NCBI GenBank assembly: GCA_948146395.1
Contig: OX411546.1
Location: 23,042,449 to 23,106,448, forward strand
Origin: Fragum whitleyi
Taxonomy: Eukaryota > Mollusca > Bivalvia > Cardiida > Cardiidae
DNA: 64,000 bases
Direction of reading: 5' to 3'
Shown here piece after piece: positions 34,501 to 44,214 of the stretch; the stretch's first letter is position 1, and the number at the start of each line of letters is the position of its first letter. The notes beneath the pieces are model-generated. The model was not told the origin of the DNA, did no database searches, and saw only the letters and a list, made by a program, of their open reading frames with translations. The position numbers and the translations under genes were made by a program.

Positions 34501-37500
34501 TTAATATTATCTTTCAGGTTCATACATTTTTATTAGTACTACAACAGAATTACGGCTTTAATCTCAAGTTGAAATTTGAGAAAATTTTGAGTTGAGAATG
34601 AGAAAAATTTAATAACCTTGCATGACCCTGAAGTTACTTGTGTCTTTGTTTAGTAGATGAATTATATAAGTTTACTTACTCAAAGTCTGGAGTCCATCAC
34701 ACTGGTCAATATCAGGGCCTACATACTTGAACGCTGGCTTTCTGCCTCGAATTTCAGTCACATGCACCTTACGAATCAAATTTAGGCTTGTAAGGATGTT
34801 GGCTATATCATACAACCTGCGAATCTTGGCTGCAAAGCAAATAGAGTTCAATATGAAAGATTTCTTTGACCACAATCTGGGACATTGTTCACAATACACA
34901 TCTTTTTAAATTTGGGGGAAAATTGTGGTAGTTCCTTCAAACTGGCAAGTTCTCCTGAGGCACTGAACCACTAGTAACACTAACAGAAACGTTGCTATGA
35001 GGACTTAAATTATTGATAATTTGAAGCAATTTATGGCAAAAGTATATGCAGTACCACTCCATTCTTTCTGACTTATAGACTCTTCGCATCAAGTTGTATG
35101 TGTAAAATACCATTTGATGAGACTAAAGGCCTGAGGGCATCAACTATTCATGTACAAGTTCAATCAGAATCAAGCATAGATTCTGCATAGAATTTTGAAA
35201 ACAAACAAAGTATTTTCTTTATATCATTGAGATAAAATTATCATCTTACATCATCAGCGTTCTGCCAAGGCAGCCTTTCACTATATTCTTGCGTAGTTAT
35301 GTGATATCACATGAAAATCACCGTGGGTGTGAAAATTGTCGCAGCCGTATTTTCCCAGAAGTGGGGAATATTTTTCACGTTATAGATCTAAATTGACAAT
35401 GGAAATGATGATATCTCTTTCATTTTGAAAATGTCCTCCAAAAATTAGTGCTGATGGGACAATTGTCCCCTCATTTGAAAATCCTCGGCAAAACATTGCA
35501 TCATTCAATTTTGACTAGGTTAAATTTTTTCACAAGTTAAAAGATTAAGAATAACTTACTTTTAAATTTGGCAAAGTTTTCTGATCTGTCAATATTTGCA
35601 TCTCCTATCAACAATTTTGCTGATAATTCCAGGTTTACTGTACGCGGCTAAAATAAAAAGATTGAGGATAATTTTTTTTTTCAAACTTTGCAAAAAATAT
35701 TGTCTTCAATGATGACCTTCAAGGAAATGCCTTCCAATTACGCATAGTACACAATTGCAAATAAAAATGGTATCATCGAATATATTTCGTCAGTGAATAC
35801 TCACATAGTAACTACAGCTGTCAGTCAATAATCATAACATGGTGACTTCATTTTGAATAAGCCATAGTTACCATGTTATGATTATTCACTGACAAAAAAG
35901 TTTTAGAAAATATTATTTTTATCACACACATGAGTGATCTGTGTAATTGGTAGGCATGTTCTTGACCTTTGGAGATTTCTAAAGAGTATCCAAAATAAAG
36001 CAATTCCAGTTATTTAGGAATCAATTAAAATATAGAGTGACTGAGTCATAATAGTAGTCATGTGGGCAGACAGACTAAAACACACACACATCAGGGAAAA
36101 AGACTAGCAGGAGCCCAGTCGCCCATGGCCCCTAGATATTAGGCTGGGCCCCTAGATTTTTTTTTAGAAAATCCCTATGCCTCTATTATTGGTCTAATGT
36201 TAAATATTGCATTTTGGAAGCCTGGGCCCCTAAGTTAAAATTGTTAGTCATTCCCTCTACACATGTGTGCTCGCATGTGCCCTTTATCATAGCAACCACA
36301 ATGTCTCATTCACCTCATGCATTCTTTTTGCTTGTACTACGTGAAATGTAGTTGAAATTTCAAATTTTCACAAAGCCCAGCCACTGTCCAGCTTTGGCAT
36401 CAGCACAGTCTGATTAGAGGTAGATAGATATGGTCTTAACCCCACTTTTGGCAGTTAGCAAGGAAAAAGACTAGCAGGGGCCTAGTTGCCCATGGCCCCT
36501 AAATTTTGGGCTGGGCCCCTAGATTTTTGGGAAAATCCTTATGGCTCTAATCTTAAATATTGAACTTTTGAAGCCAGGGTCCCTTAGTTAAAATTGTTAG
36601 TCATTTTCCCTGAGTTAGTAAATATTTTTGTTGCATTGTGTGGTTATCTAGGCTGTTCAATGCTCGAACCTTGTGCTCATGTCCATCAGATTGTTGGAAA
36701 TGTCATGCACAGGCTCATATTTTCTATAAAGACATTAAATTTTTCAGCCAAGTTAGCAACATACCTTTGACACCAAAAACAGCATTAGAAACTTTTGGCT
36801 CATGATTCCCAGGGACTTGTCTTTCCGTAATGCAGCTGAAATATTAAAGAAAATCTGATTAAACATTCCACCCGAACAAGGACAGTTGATTTCACTGATT
36901 TTAAGACACAAAATGGAGTGTTTTTTTTTTCAGAAATTATTTTTACGAAAAAGCAGAGCTTTAGGTAGAGGTAGTGATTTTGAACAGTTTTTTTTATCAG
37001 TCAATAAAATCCTATGTTGTGAGGATTTGGCAAAGAAATCTTATCAAATCTGCACAGGAATGAAATTATCACATGTGAAATACACAAGCCAGTATAACTT
37101 ACTTTAAATGTGTCTATGCTTTGAAAGAATCACTCCGAGTGTGTATGACATATAGAAGCAAGAGCACCGTCCAAGGGTGCAAACACTCGGCTAAAGATGC
37201 AGATAGATGACTTCAGTTATCACTTTACCTTGATTAAATAGAGAACTTTTCCAAAACATGGTGAAATCTGGCTCAGTTGGTTTCAGTGTATGACATATAG
37301 AAGCAAGAGCACCATTCAAGGGTGAAAACGCTCAGCTACAGATACAGAAAGATGCCTTCAAAGTTATCACTTTACCTTGATTAAATAGAGAACTTTCCCC
37401 AAACATGGTGAAATCTGGCTCAGTTGGTTTACTCTGGTCTGGGTCATATTTCCCCATATGCTCCTCTAATTCTCTGGTGAACTCATACTCCTTTAACTTC

Positions 37501-40500
37501 TGAATCTGTTCCCCAAATCTCTCATTATCACCTAAAGCCTATGAAAACAAGATGTATTTGAGAAACAAAAATTGATGGCTCAAAACAACACAGTTGTAAC
37601 TGCCTGTAACTATATAGGAAGTTACAATTGTTTCCAACTGAGCATTTGAAATTTGCTCCTTAAACAGCATATTTTTCAAAACTTTGGCCTCGAAAGACAT
37701 CTATGACCTTGTCACATGACTGAAAAGTGCTGATGTGTATTGAGGAGATCTATCATTATGTCATATATAAGCATTGTATCTTGAATAGCCAAACACAACC
37801 TTCTTTCTTCTTGTTCTTCTTTTTTTCCCCCTTTTGGAAATGTGTTTGGTCTGGCTATACAGAAATCCGTCGATTTCAAGGTGAATGGTCAAAACCTTTT
37901 TCTTTTACATCCAAAGGGAACAAGTTCTTTCAACTTAGATTAATTCTTCTGGAATCTGCATCCTGGAGCATAAACCAGTACTTGCCCAGAATATAAAGGG
38001 ACATTAAAAGAACCAAGGTCAATGGCCACTCCCGAAAATTGAGCTCGGAACCTCTCAGTCAAAGGGCTGATGCTCCACTTTTACACTACAGACACTACTG
38101 TGATTTACTATACTCAGGGGCGTGGAAATACGGATTTTCTCCACTTGTCCCTGGTCAAGTAAAAGAAGATTTTCTATTTGTCCAGGATCAAAAAAAACTT
38201 ATCCGCAAAAAGGAAAATAGATTTTGAGAAAAAAATGTTTTTAGACAAGAAAATGCTGAAATTCAACATTTTGTTTTCTACCCTTTGCTACAAACATTAG
38301 GCTGATTAATTTCTAAAATTTTATAGTACCATTTCTAAGTATTTACTTGTCCACAGTGTCTAATAAAATGTACTTGTCCGCAGGTAGAAAAGCCCATGTT
38401 GGAAAAGTCAGGTTTGGGGATTCCACACCCCTGACTGTACTTACTTTTAACTTGGCCAGTGTTGTACACAAATTACTCTTTCCATGCCATGCATACTTGT
38501 TTTTTGCGACTCTACTAACAATTTCTACACTTTCCAGCACATTCACAATGTCATAGATCCGTCTTCTTTCAACCTCTGTCAAATAAAAGATACATGTTTG
38601 AGATGACAGCACAAAACTATTGTAACTGCTTATATATTATAAGCAGTTAAAATAGTTTTTCACTGACACATGTGTAGAAATATAGATGTTACAATCAGGA
38701 TTTTGACCCTCAAATCTTACAATAGACTTTTTGACCATCTTAAGTTTAGTAATGAATCATATTAATGGTAAACAAGAGTGCCATCGTCACAAAATACGCC
38801 GCCATTTTGCTGCTGTTTCACGAAAATAATTGTAGACACTACTTATTTTGACAGAACCAAATTGAAAATTACCAAGTTTCATTTAAATCAAGACAAAAAG
38901 TTTGGAGGAGTTGCCTTCACAAGGCTGCAATTTCAATAAGCCCCAGGCACTAAGTTTTAAGGGAGCATAATTCAGGGAAATAAATGAGCCATAAAATCCT
39001 TGATCCATGTACATCTACAAATTATGGTGATGACATTGACCAAGTTTCATTTAAATAAAGACAAAAAAGTAAGGAGGAGTTGTGTTCAAAAGGCTGCAAT
39101 TTCAATAAGCCCTGGCTACTAAGTTTTAAAGGGGCATAATTTAGGGTAAAATTAATGAACCATAAAATCCTTACTTCATGCTCATCTACCAATTTCGGTT
39201 ATAATATCCAACAAGTTTCAATAAGATCGAGCCAGAAAGGAAGAGTTGCATTCACAAGGCTGCAATTTCAATAAGCCCCAGAGACTAAATTTTAAGGGGG
39301 CATAACTGAGGCAATAAGCCCCAGAGACTAAGTTTTTAAGGGGCATAACTCAGGCAAAAATCAACAAACCATAAAATCCTTCCTTCATGCACATCTACCA
39401 ATTGAGGTGATAACATTGACCAAGTTTCAAGAAGATCCAGCCAGAAACTTAGGAGGAGATGCCTGGACAAGAAAAGTGGACCCAGAGACTAAGTTATCAA
39501 GGGGCATAACTCAGGCAAAAATCAACGAACCGTAAAATCCTTCCTTCATGCACATATACCAATTGAGGTGATTGCATTGACCAAGTTTCAAGAAGATCCA
39601 GCCAGAAGTTTAGGAGGAGTTGCGTTGACAAGAAAAGTGGACGGATGGACGATGGACAGACGGAGAAGATGACGCCAATATACGTCCGCCTCCGGCGGCG
39701 TATAAAAACAGATCATAAGGAGACAATTAACATGTTACCTTTCAAATTACATGTATCTATACTAATGATGAATTCTTCATTGTTTTTACCCTTGAAATTC
39801 GTGCCAATTGTGGTCAAGGGATCAATGACTCCAAAATTTCATGGGCTAGCATAAGCTCCACAATACCTTTTTATGACACCCCCCTCCCCCCCCCCCCCCC
39901 CCTCCCTCCCCACTGAAATGTGAATAAAATTTAATGCAAATGAGCCAGGTAACGGTTTTCATGCTTGTCACTTGTAGCAATTTTTCATTTTTCAAAATTC
40001 TACAGTTACCATATTTCCTCTAATAATAGCACCCTCCCTAGTAGTAGCATCCCTACATTTTCAACTTAGAAAACCCAGTTCAAGTGCCTAAATTTTAGGA
40101 ACTTGGAGACTTGTACTCTAATTTGAGATATTTTTTTTCTAAACAATCATTTATATGATTTTTTCAAGGAAATTCACCTCAAATTAAAGGGAAATGAGCC
40201 TAATGGACATCAATTTCAATGACTAGAAAAAGCACACTAAATAAAAGCTCCAGGACCATTTTATGTATAGCTCCTGATAGTGTTTATCAGGATAAATACA
40301 GTTAAGATTTATCCTGTCACCAATCTTAGAATGACGATAACATAGCAACATTTTGTTCAAAGCAGTAGAGCTCAATATTTCTAATAAACTCACGTAATTC
40401 TTTTGCAACTTCGTCTAGACAAATTTCTAATCTCTCTGATGGCCTTGGATATTCAGGATATTTCTGTAAAAATCTGTTAAATATAAGAAAACATATGGAT

Positions 40501-42312
40501 TAGTTTGCAACATTGAGAAAAAACAACATAATCATAACATAAAGAATCTGATTTAAATAGAATTATTGATAAATTATATCAAAATAGCATGAATAAAACA
40601 AAATCTCAAATTGTGGGATCGAATTTATATTTCATATTAGAGAGAGGGCTACTTTAGTGATTGAAGAATTTAGGTTACCACTTTTGCACCCCATTTGTTG
40701 ATTTTGAGCCTCCTACTTATGATGTGGCAGATGTCCTTGCATACCCCTTATTTTCAATAAGCTACATCCCTGAATTAAATGTATCCATCAATGAGGTCTA
40801 AAAACTTCCATATTAGCTTTTTGGTTCTAATACTAGTGGCTGAAACTAGGAGTGTAGAAAAACTTTTTTTTTCACTTGCCCACAAATAAGTAACAGATGT
40901 TTACCTCCTTATCCAGAATCTAAATGAACTTTTCTGCAGAAAAAGTGAATTGATAAATTTTGAGAAACAAGATGTGTTTGCGAAACACGAATGCCCCCGT
41001 AACGGCATTTTTTTTCAAAGTTTGACCTTGACCTTGTCACATGACCTTGACTTTGGTACCAGCGGATGCGGATCATTGATATCTATCATCATGCCAAATA
41101 TTAGCTTTGTATCTTGAATAGGCTTGAAGATATTGGCAAGGTTAAGTTTTTGGGTTAAGTTTTCGGCCAGACTGACGGACAGACAGACGGACATGAGTAA
41201 AACAATATGCCCCCGATCTCTCGATACGGGGGCATAAAAATTGGTTTTGATGAAGAAAATGCTGGACCTTAGCATTCTCTTCATTAAAAAAAATTTTCTA
41301 CCTTTTTATAACCATTCAAATTTTTAGTCTGGTATTTCGTTTATCACATACAATTTGTTTATTTGTTTTTGTTTAAATGGAGTTTTAAGCCCTTTTAACA
41401 TTATTTCTCATATTTCAGAGGCTGGAGCATGTAACAAAGGATTCCTGGTATTTTTCACACCAGTACTACCATCACATCCTGGCCTCCAGCTGCTATCCGA
41501 CATAGGCCTACGATTATCAACCAATTGGTGGTAGACAAATAGTCTGAACCGATGAGTACCGCTGTCTGGGATGCCACTCAGGACATCTAGTCCAACGTGC
41601 TACCAACTGTGCTATGAGGACAGCTATTTGTCCCCAGACAAGTAGCAGAGAAAAATGTAATGTTGGTTATCACAAGAACTCATGTCGGACAAGTCAGGAA
41701 TAGAAATCCCACTCCTGCTAAAACACACAGCTTTAGCCAGACATAAGTAAGCCTTGTGATAAGTGCGCTCTTGCTATAAGCAGACAAATCATAGTGTTTA
41801 CAAACCATACTCATATCAATTGATACTCACTTTTGGCATAAAAGACCTAATGACTTCTCCTTCCTTGACAATCCGTATTTTTTCATGTCACTTTCCATTT
41901 CTTGAGAGCTTGACAGTTCTATCACAGTTTCAAACTGGTAATCTGGCTGATTTGATAACATTGACCCATCTTCACAGTTCAAATTTGATTGCTCTTCTCT
42001 GTGTCTTAGTTCTGGACTAACTGCGTTGAAAAGCACTTTTAAATTAGCCGTAGGTGTCAAGGGTTGGACAGAATTGTCATTTTCATTTGCAGGAGTAATT
42101 GATCGGTTCTGATTTTCATCAGCACCATTGCAGTTTTCTTTATTTTGAGCATTCATCAGTTTAAGACTTTTATCTATCTGTTTCAAGTCCATGCGAATGG
42201 TGTTCTTTGCAAAGGGGACCCTGTCCATGTTTATTTCACCATCGCTATCAACCTCTGCTTCACTGAGAGATGATCTGATATGGTCTGGAAGTATGTTTTC
42301 TACTTGACTCAT
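27128..42312 (-). CDS. E2F7/8: Atypical E2F transcription factor, E2F7/8 class, 946 aa in eleven coding exons
   Basis: Atypical E2Fs bind E2F sites without a DP partner and repress G1/S genes in the nucleus. The exons, 42312-41831, 40473-40394, 38575-38445, 37538-37376, 36835-36765, 35647-35560, 34829-34680, 32973-32902, 31134-31069, 30013-29879 and 28530-27128, all join in phase and total 947 codons with TAG at 27128-27130. DNA-binding domain 1 (about residues 149-225) has [18 protein letters not shown] and [14 protein letters not shown]. Domain 2 (about 289-379) has [19 protein letters not shown] and [18 protein letters not shown]. No marked box or Rb-binding motif is visible, as expected for this class. 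The long Ser/Pro/Gln/Asn-rich C-terminus is one exon. The length is close to human E2F7 (911 aa) and E2F8 (867 aa). Invertebrates usually have one E2F7/8 gene, so I do not choose between the vertebrate paralogues. Confidence 0.95.
28556..28796. mobile_element. Large AT-rich palindromic element, copy 2 (E2F7/8 last intron)
   Basis: The ends GAGGTTATAAAACTTTTCTC and GCAAAAGTTTTATAACCTTG are inverted. The centre is GTTATAAGTTATAAATAACAA. It starts about 26 bp upstream of the terminal-exon acceptor. Confidence 0.68.
28991..29062. repeat. Hairpin CAGTGCAAGACTGTACTAAG, copy 1
   Basis: The arms TTCAGTGCAAGACTGTAC and ACTAGTCTTGCGCT flank AGTGTATATAGAGTGTATAT. A near-identical one is at 60437-60507. 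Confidence 0.7.
29879..30013 (-). CDS. E2F7/8: E2F7/8 coding exon 11
   Basis: A 135-bp exon between acceptor CATTTATTTGATAG and donor TTAAAG|GTACAG. It encodes a second SRH motif ([18 protein letters not shown]) and a Ser/Pro stretch ending [10 protein letters not shown]. Confidence 0.87.
30406..30727. mobile_element. ACTTGTCC inverted-repeat element, copy 3
   Basis: AGGGATGTGGAAATACAGAT to GGGAATTCCACAACCCT, intact, about 320 bp, in the intron between E2F7/8 exons 10 and 11. Confidence 0.72.
30828..31063. mobile_element. TGAGCCTGTGTGTGACATTT TIR element beside the exon 10 donor
   Basis: The left end TGAGCCTGTGTGTGACATTT and right end AAATGTCACATACAGACTCA are inverted. On the minus strand the element begins at intron base 6 of the exon 10 donor. 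The internal GATCAGACTGTGCGGTGGCA resembles other MITE cores here. Confidence 0.72.
31069..31134 (-). CDS. E2F7/8: E2F7/8 coding exon 10
   Basis: A 66-bp exon between acceptor TCCTTTATTTCAG and donor CCAAAG|GTAAGT. It encodes [24 protein letters not shown] element starts five bases into the following intron. Confidence 0.82.
31490..32290. repeat. Tandem repeat element, period about 165 bp
   Basis: Three to four units share ATGATTTTCAAAGTTTCCAC (31568, 31733, 31898) and CGCCCATAAAATACATATTT. The last unit is diverged and runs into GACCGGACTGACGCAACGCC and CAGCCAGTGGAGCTAA, the typical 3' end of such elements. Confidence 0.65.
32599..32904. repeat. 151-bp tandem duplication ending in the E2F7/8 exon 9 splice donor
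   Basis: Copy 1 is 32599-32749 and copy 2 is 32750-32904. Both run from CTACAAAACCAGTTTTGACC through GCTAGCACAAGTCCTGGATA to the donor TCTTACCA. Only copy 2 adjoins the exon. A TTTTGACCCC-rich tract precedes it (32294-32400). Confidence 0.75.
32902..32973 (-). CDS. E2F7/8: E2F7/8 coding exon 9
   Basis: A 72-bp exon between acceptor ATTTGTTTTCAG and donor AAAATG|GTAAGA. It encodes a Cys-containing stretch and [17 protein letters not shown]-type motifs follow DBD2 in this family. Its donor lies at the edge of a tandem duplication of about 151 bp. Confidence 0.82.
33186..33245 (-). mobile_element. tRNA-like SINE head fragment
   Basis: Read on the minus strand, CATAGCGCAGTTGGTAGAGC is a good A box, followed by a short tRNA-like stem region. 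No B box or SINE body follows, so it is not a functional tRNA gene. Confidence 0.4.
34388..34620. mobile_element. Large AT-rich palindromic element, copy 3 (E2F7/8 intron 8)
   Basis: The ends AAGGTTACAAAACTTTTTTC and GAGAAAAATTTAATAACCTT are inverted. The centre TTAATAAGTTGTTATTTATA / ACAACTTATTAA is nearly perfect. It lies about 60 bp downstream of the exon 8 donor. Confidence 0.7.
34680..34829 (-). CDS. E2F7/8: E2F7/8 coding exon 8 (DBD2 recognition helix and wing)
   Basis: A 150-bp exon between acceptor ATTTGCTTTGCAG and donor CTTTGA|GTAAGT. It encodes [39 protein letters not shown] and a short tail. The HVTE and GRKPAFK segments are typical of atypical E2Fs. Confidence 0.95.
35560..35647 (-). 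CDS. E2F7/8: E2F7/8 coding exon 7 (DBD2 centre)
   Basis: An 88-bp exon between acceptor TTTTTATTTTAG and donor TTTAAAA|GTAAGT. It encodes [20 protein letters not shown] and then RSENFAKFK. Confidence 0.93.
35808..35893. repeat. Hairpin TAACTACAGC / ATCATAACATGGT compound
   Basis: CAGTCAATAATCATAACATG and CATGTTATGATTATTCACTG form the main arms, with GTGACTTCA / TGGCTTATTC in the loop. Related to the hairpins at 14.8 and 27.03 kb. Confidence 0.6.
36096..36613. repeat. Direct repeat pair in E2F7/8 intron 6
   Basis: Copies at 36096-36252 and 36463-36613 share AAAGACTAGCAGG, TGCCCATGGCCCCTA, GGCTGGGCCCCTAGATTTTT and TAAAATTGTTAGTCATT. Confidence 0.65.
36765..36835 (-). CDS. E2F7/8: E2F7/8 coding exon 6 (start of DBD2)
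   Basis: A 71-bp exon between acceptor TTAATATTTCAG and donor TCAAAG|GTATGT. It encodes [20 protein letters not shown], diagnostic of the second DNA-binding domain in E2F7/8 proteins. Confidence 0.95.
37141..37431. repeat. 145-bp tandem duplication spanning the E2F7/8 exon 5 splice donor
   Basis: Copy 1 is 37141-37285 and copy 2 is 37286-37431, both from GTGTATGACATATAGAAGCA to GAAATCTGGCTCAGTTGG. Copy 2 contains the true 3' end of exon 5 and its donor. Copy 1 carries the same exon end (about 57 bp, with substitutions) and an intact GTAAAG donor inside the intron. Confidence 0.85.
37376..37538 (-). CDS. E2F7/8: E2F7/8 coding exon 5 (linker between the two DBDs)
   Basis: A 163-bp exon between acceptor TTGTTTTCATAG and donor AATCAAG|GTAAAG. 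It encodes the charged linker with [15 protein letters not shown] and [12 protein letters not shown]. Its 3' end and donor are duplicated in tandem in the next intron (37141-37284). Confidence 0.9.
37583..37645. repeat. Hairpin CAGTTGTAACTGCC, copy 1
   Basis: AACAGTTGTAACTGCC-type arms (ACACAGTTGTAACTGCCTGT) and GGAAGTTACAATTGTTT flank ATATA. Family also at 38.61, 53.18 and 55.47 kb and, interrupted, at 59.02/59.94 kb. Confidence 0.6.
38115..38434. mobile_element. ACTTGTCC inverted-repeat element, copy 4, beside the exon 4 donor
   Basis: CAGGGGCGTGGAAATACGGA to GGGGATTCCACACCCCTG. On the minus strand the element starts at intron base 11 after the exon 4 donor. Confidence 0.75.
38445..38575 (-). 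CDS. E2F7/8: E2F7/8 coding exon 4 (DBD1 recognition helix and wing)
   Basis: A 131-bp exon between acceptor TTATTTGACAG and donor TTAAAA|GTAAGT. It encodes [20 protein letters not shown] and then [11 protein letters not shown], with the RRIYD DNA-contact motif. An inverted-repeat element begins about 10 bases into the following intron. Confidence 0.95.
38608..38668. repeat. Hairpin CTATTGTAACTGCTTATA, copy 2
   Basis: CACAAAACTATTGTAACTGC and GCAGTTAAAATAGTTTTTCA flank TTATATATTATAA, immediately upstream of the exon 4 acceptor tract. Confidence 0.65.
38772..39709 (+). repeat. Tandem repeat element, period about 160-210 bp
   Basis: It starts ACAAGAGTGCCATCGTCACA and ends TCCGGCGGCGTATAAAAA. 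About five units share GACCAAGTTTCATTTAAAT / ACCAAGTTTCAAGAAGATCC, CAATTTCAATAAGCCCC and CATAAAATCCTT. A GACGGATGGACGATGGACAG tract precedes the end. It lies in the intron between E2F7/8 exons 3 and 4. Confidence 0.68.
39877..39912 (-). repeat. C-tract (G-quadruplex potential on minus strand)
   Basis: A run of C broken only by T, read as G on the transcribed (E2F7/8) strand of the intron. Confidence 0.6.
40394..40473 (-). CDS. E2F7/8: E2F7/8 coding exon 3 (DBD1 centre)
   Basis: An 80-bp exon between acceptor ATATTTAACAG and donor TTAC|GTGAGT. It encodes [20 protein letters not shown] and EVAKEL, the middle of the first winged helix. Confidence 0.93.
40971..41240. repeat. GATGTGTTTGCGAAACACG repeat, copy 2
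   Basis: Nearly the same sequence as 21771-22040, with ends ATGCCCCCG and CGGGGGCAT inverted. It is nested in the element at 40848-41717. Confidence 0.72.
41365..41630 (-). mobile_element. tRNA-derived SINE, nested copy
   Basis: TTAAATGGAGTTTTAAGCCC (tail), CAAAGGATTCCTGGTATTTT and CATAGGCCTACGATTATCAA (body) match the SINE at 7.1 kb. The head survives as CAACTGTGCTATGAG (A box reversed), and the B box is degraded. Confidence 0.7.
41831..42312 (-). CDS. E2F7/8: E2F7/8 coding exon 2 (start codon, N-terminus, first turn of DBD1)
   Basis: The exon starts at 42314 after acceptor TTGTCATTTCAG, only two bases before the ATG of [20 protein letters not shown]. It encodes an acidic/polar N-terminus (residues 1-160) and begins DNA-binding domain 1 with [13 protein letters not shown]. 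The donor is CCAAAA|GTGAGT, phase 2. The frame is open upstream of the ATG, but the acceptor shows that this upstream stretch is intron. Confidence 0.9.
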
Positions 42313-42439
42313 TTCTGAAATGACAAAAATGAAAATTAAAGAGTATTGAGTCATAAACTGTTTCAAGTTTGGTTTTACTGCACCCTTGTGCAAAAGCTTC
42401 ACTCTTGGAATTTTTACAATGCACAAAATAATCCACATG

Positions 42440-43399
42440 AAATTATGAGTGTAAATACTATTTAAATTTGTTTTGGTAACAGAAAATAAATATGTGAAAT
42501 AAGCAGACTTATGCAGAGGTTGGTGTCCCTTAAAGATAGTAATAATTTTGATTCTTTTTTAAGGAGTTTTCTTTCAGATGCATGATAAATGAGGAGGCAA
42601 TCTCAGTTTTTTGTAAGGTTAACTATCAGTTGTTTAACATGAATTTCAACAAAATTGAACCAAATTTTATAAATAGGTTAATGAAATATTGATATAAAAT
42701 TGAATAAAAGCCTGCCTTTCAGAGTACAGGGAGGGTCGAAAGGCTTATGTGCACGATAATTGAGGTGAAGAGGAAACATACACTAAAAGGTTGAACAGAG
42801 TTTTTATGATGACTTAAAAAATCTCATTTAGCAGGATTTTTCATCTTGCTTTTACCAGCGCACGTTAGATTTTACTGTCACTAATTCAAAATCTTAATAA
42901 TCTGAATGAGGAAAAAAAACTTATCAAATACTTTAATAGAAAAGGACACTCGAAAAGAATAATCTGAAGAGTCAGATCAAGAGGGAGCTGCAGGGGTTCG
43001 AACAAAATCCCTTCCTAGGTCTAATAAAAAATTGGAAAATTTGATCAACAGTGGTGATTTCTTTTGCCAAAACGAGAAAACAGCGCCTGTTTCATACCTC
43101 TTTTATTGCAGTTACTATTTGATTGATGAATGAAATCGTTTTTAAACCATTTTTAGTAGGATGATTTTGTTCCAACTGACTCATCAATTATGTCCCTTCC
43201 CCGCCCGTTTCCCCGATGGTTTAAATTTAATTCATGACACTTCCGTAACTTACGTAAAATCTTCATAGCTATTGCTGTACTCGAGGTAACAAAGTGGCAA
43301 TAATATAAATGACGATCCAAAATCTTTTAAAATAAACATCAAGAATCGCAAGAACAGAAAAGCTTGTGCAGGCGTTCGATCGTCTCTGTTTACACTTCG
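42440..43399. other. E2F7/8 intron 1, no other feature recognised
   Basis: Unlike the downstream introns, this part has no recognised MITE. It is low in repeats, as might be expected near promoter sequence. Confidence 0.4.
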
Positions 43400-43475
43400 A
43401 ATCGCGGCGTTTAAAATTGGCGCGTGATAGTATGCTTTTACGGCCCTTCTCGCGCGTAGACCAATTTAAAATATT
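43400..43475 (-). promoter_or_regulatory. GC-rich island in E2F7/8 intron 1, possible second promoter or enhancer
   Basis: A CpG-containing island in AT-rich surroundings, with GCGGCG, a near-E2F site ATTGGCGC (43416-43423), TCGCGCG and a CCAAT in the form ACCAATT. A weak donor-like TTTTAC|GTAAGT lies downstream on the minus strand near 43250, so an alternative first exon is possible. Confidence 0.25.
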
Positions 43476-44118
43476 GTAACTTGTGTTTATTTCATCATTT
43501 TTACCAAAAAACGAAACAAGTTTAGTAAATATTCCATACTCTGCTCTTTTAAGGGTCTAATTCATAGCAAGAAAATAATGTTAGGCAAAGAATTTCAGTA
43601 ATTTACATCAAATCTCCATGCGTTCATTTGACAGAAGGTCACGATTAGAAACGCGACATGTTCGCGGAAAAAAAATGTAACATGTCTGAACGAACGGCAA
43701 CTGATACCCAATTATTCTCTTTTAATCCCGTTTCGCTGTCTCAAAACCATCAAATTTAAAGAGCGTTTCGTACAATTAAGAGTGAATATCGCCTCCTTAA
43801 CATCGCTCCGTTTGACGTGTATTTTGGCATATAATTCTTCCCAAGATATGAGAAACTAGGTCAAGTCAATACTACTGGAAAAATTTTCTGGTTCGCACTT
43901 TGATTTTATAAGAAAGACGCTTTTCTGTCCAGACAAACCTTATTTATTGCATCTATATTTGCTACTCATTTAAGAGATTCTACAGAGACGGTTAGATGTC
44001 CCGTATTTAAGTTCATTTTGGTTGACAAAATACGGATATTGGCAAGGTGATACGTGTGCCGACTACGTCAGATATTCATCAAAATGTGTAACAGATAGGG
44101 AGATTTCGACCGACTTAC

Positions 44119-44210
44119 CTGCTTTTAAAGAAGCTTTTCAATGTAAAAACAAATTGTAGAACAGAAGAAGAACCCTCCTTCACTCATATTTTGTGAATTT
44201 CACTACTATT
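44119..44210 (-). other. E2F7/8: Probable non-coding first exon of E2F7/8
   Basis: A consensus donor AAAGCAG|GTAAGTCG lies at 44119/44118, in the right position to splice to the acceptor just before the start codon (42314). The 5' end is set only approximately by the promoter motifs upstream, so the transcription start is a guess. Confidence 0.5.
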
Positions 44211-44214
44211 TCTC

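Larger units (their letters stand above)
40848..41717. mobile_element. ACTTGTCC inverted-repeat element, copy 5, with two nested insertions
   Basis: The left end AGGAGTGTAGAAAAACTTTT and right end AGAAATCCCACTCCT belong to one element of about 330 bp. It is split by the repeat at 40971-41240 and the SINE at about 41365-41630. The hairpin TGATGAAGAAAATGCTGGAC / TAGCATTCTCTTCAT between them is its original centre. Confidence 0.65.

Noticed and set aside
41827..42438. Longer N-terminus for E2F7/8 starting upstream at about 42438
   Set aside because: The acceptor TTGTCATTTCAG lies inside this extension, two bases before the accepted ATG, so the upstream part is intron.
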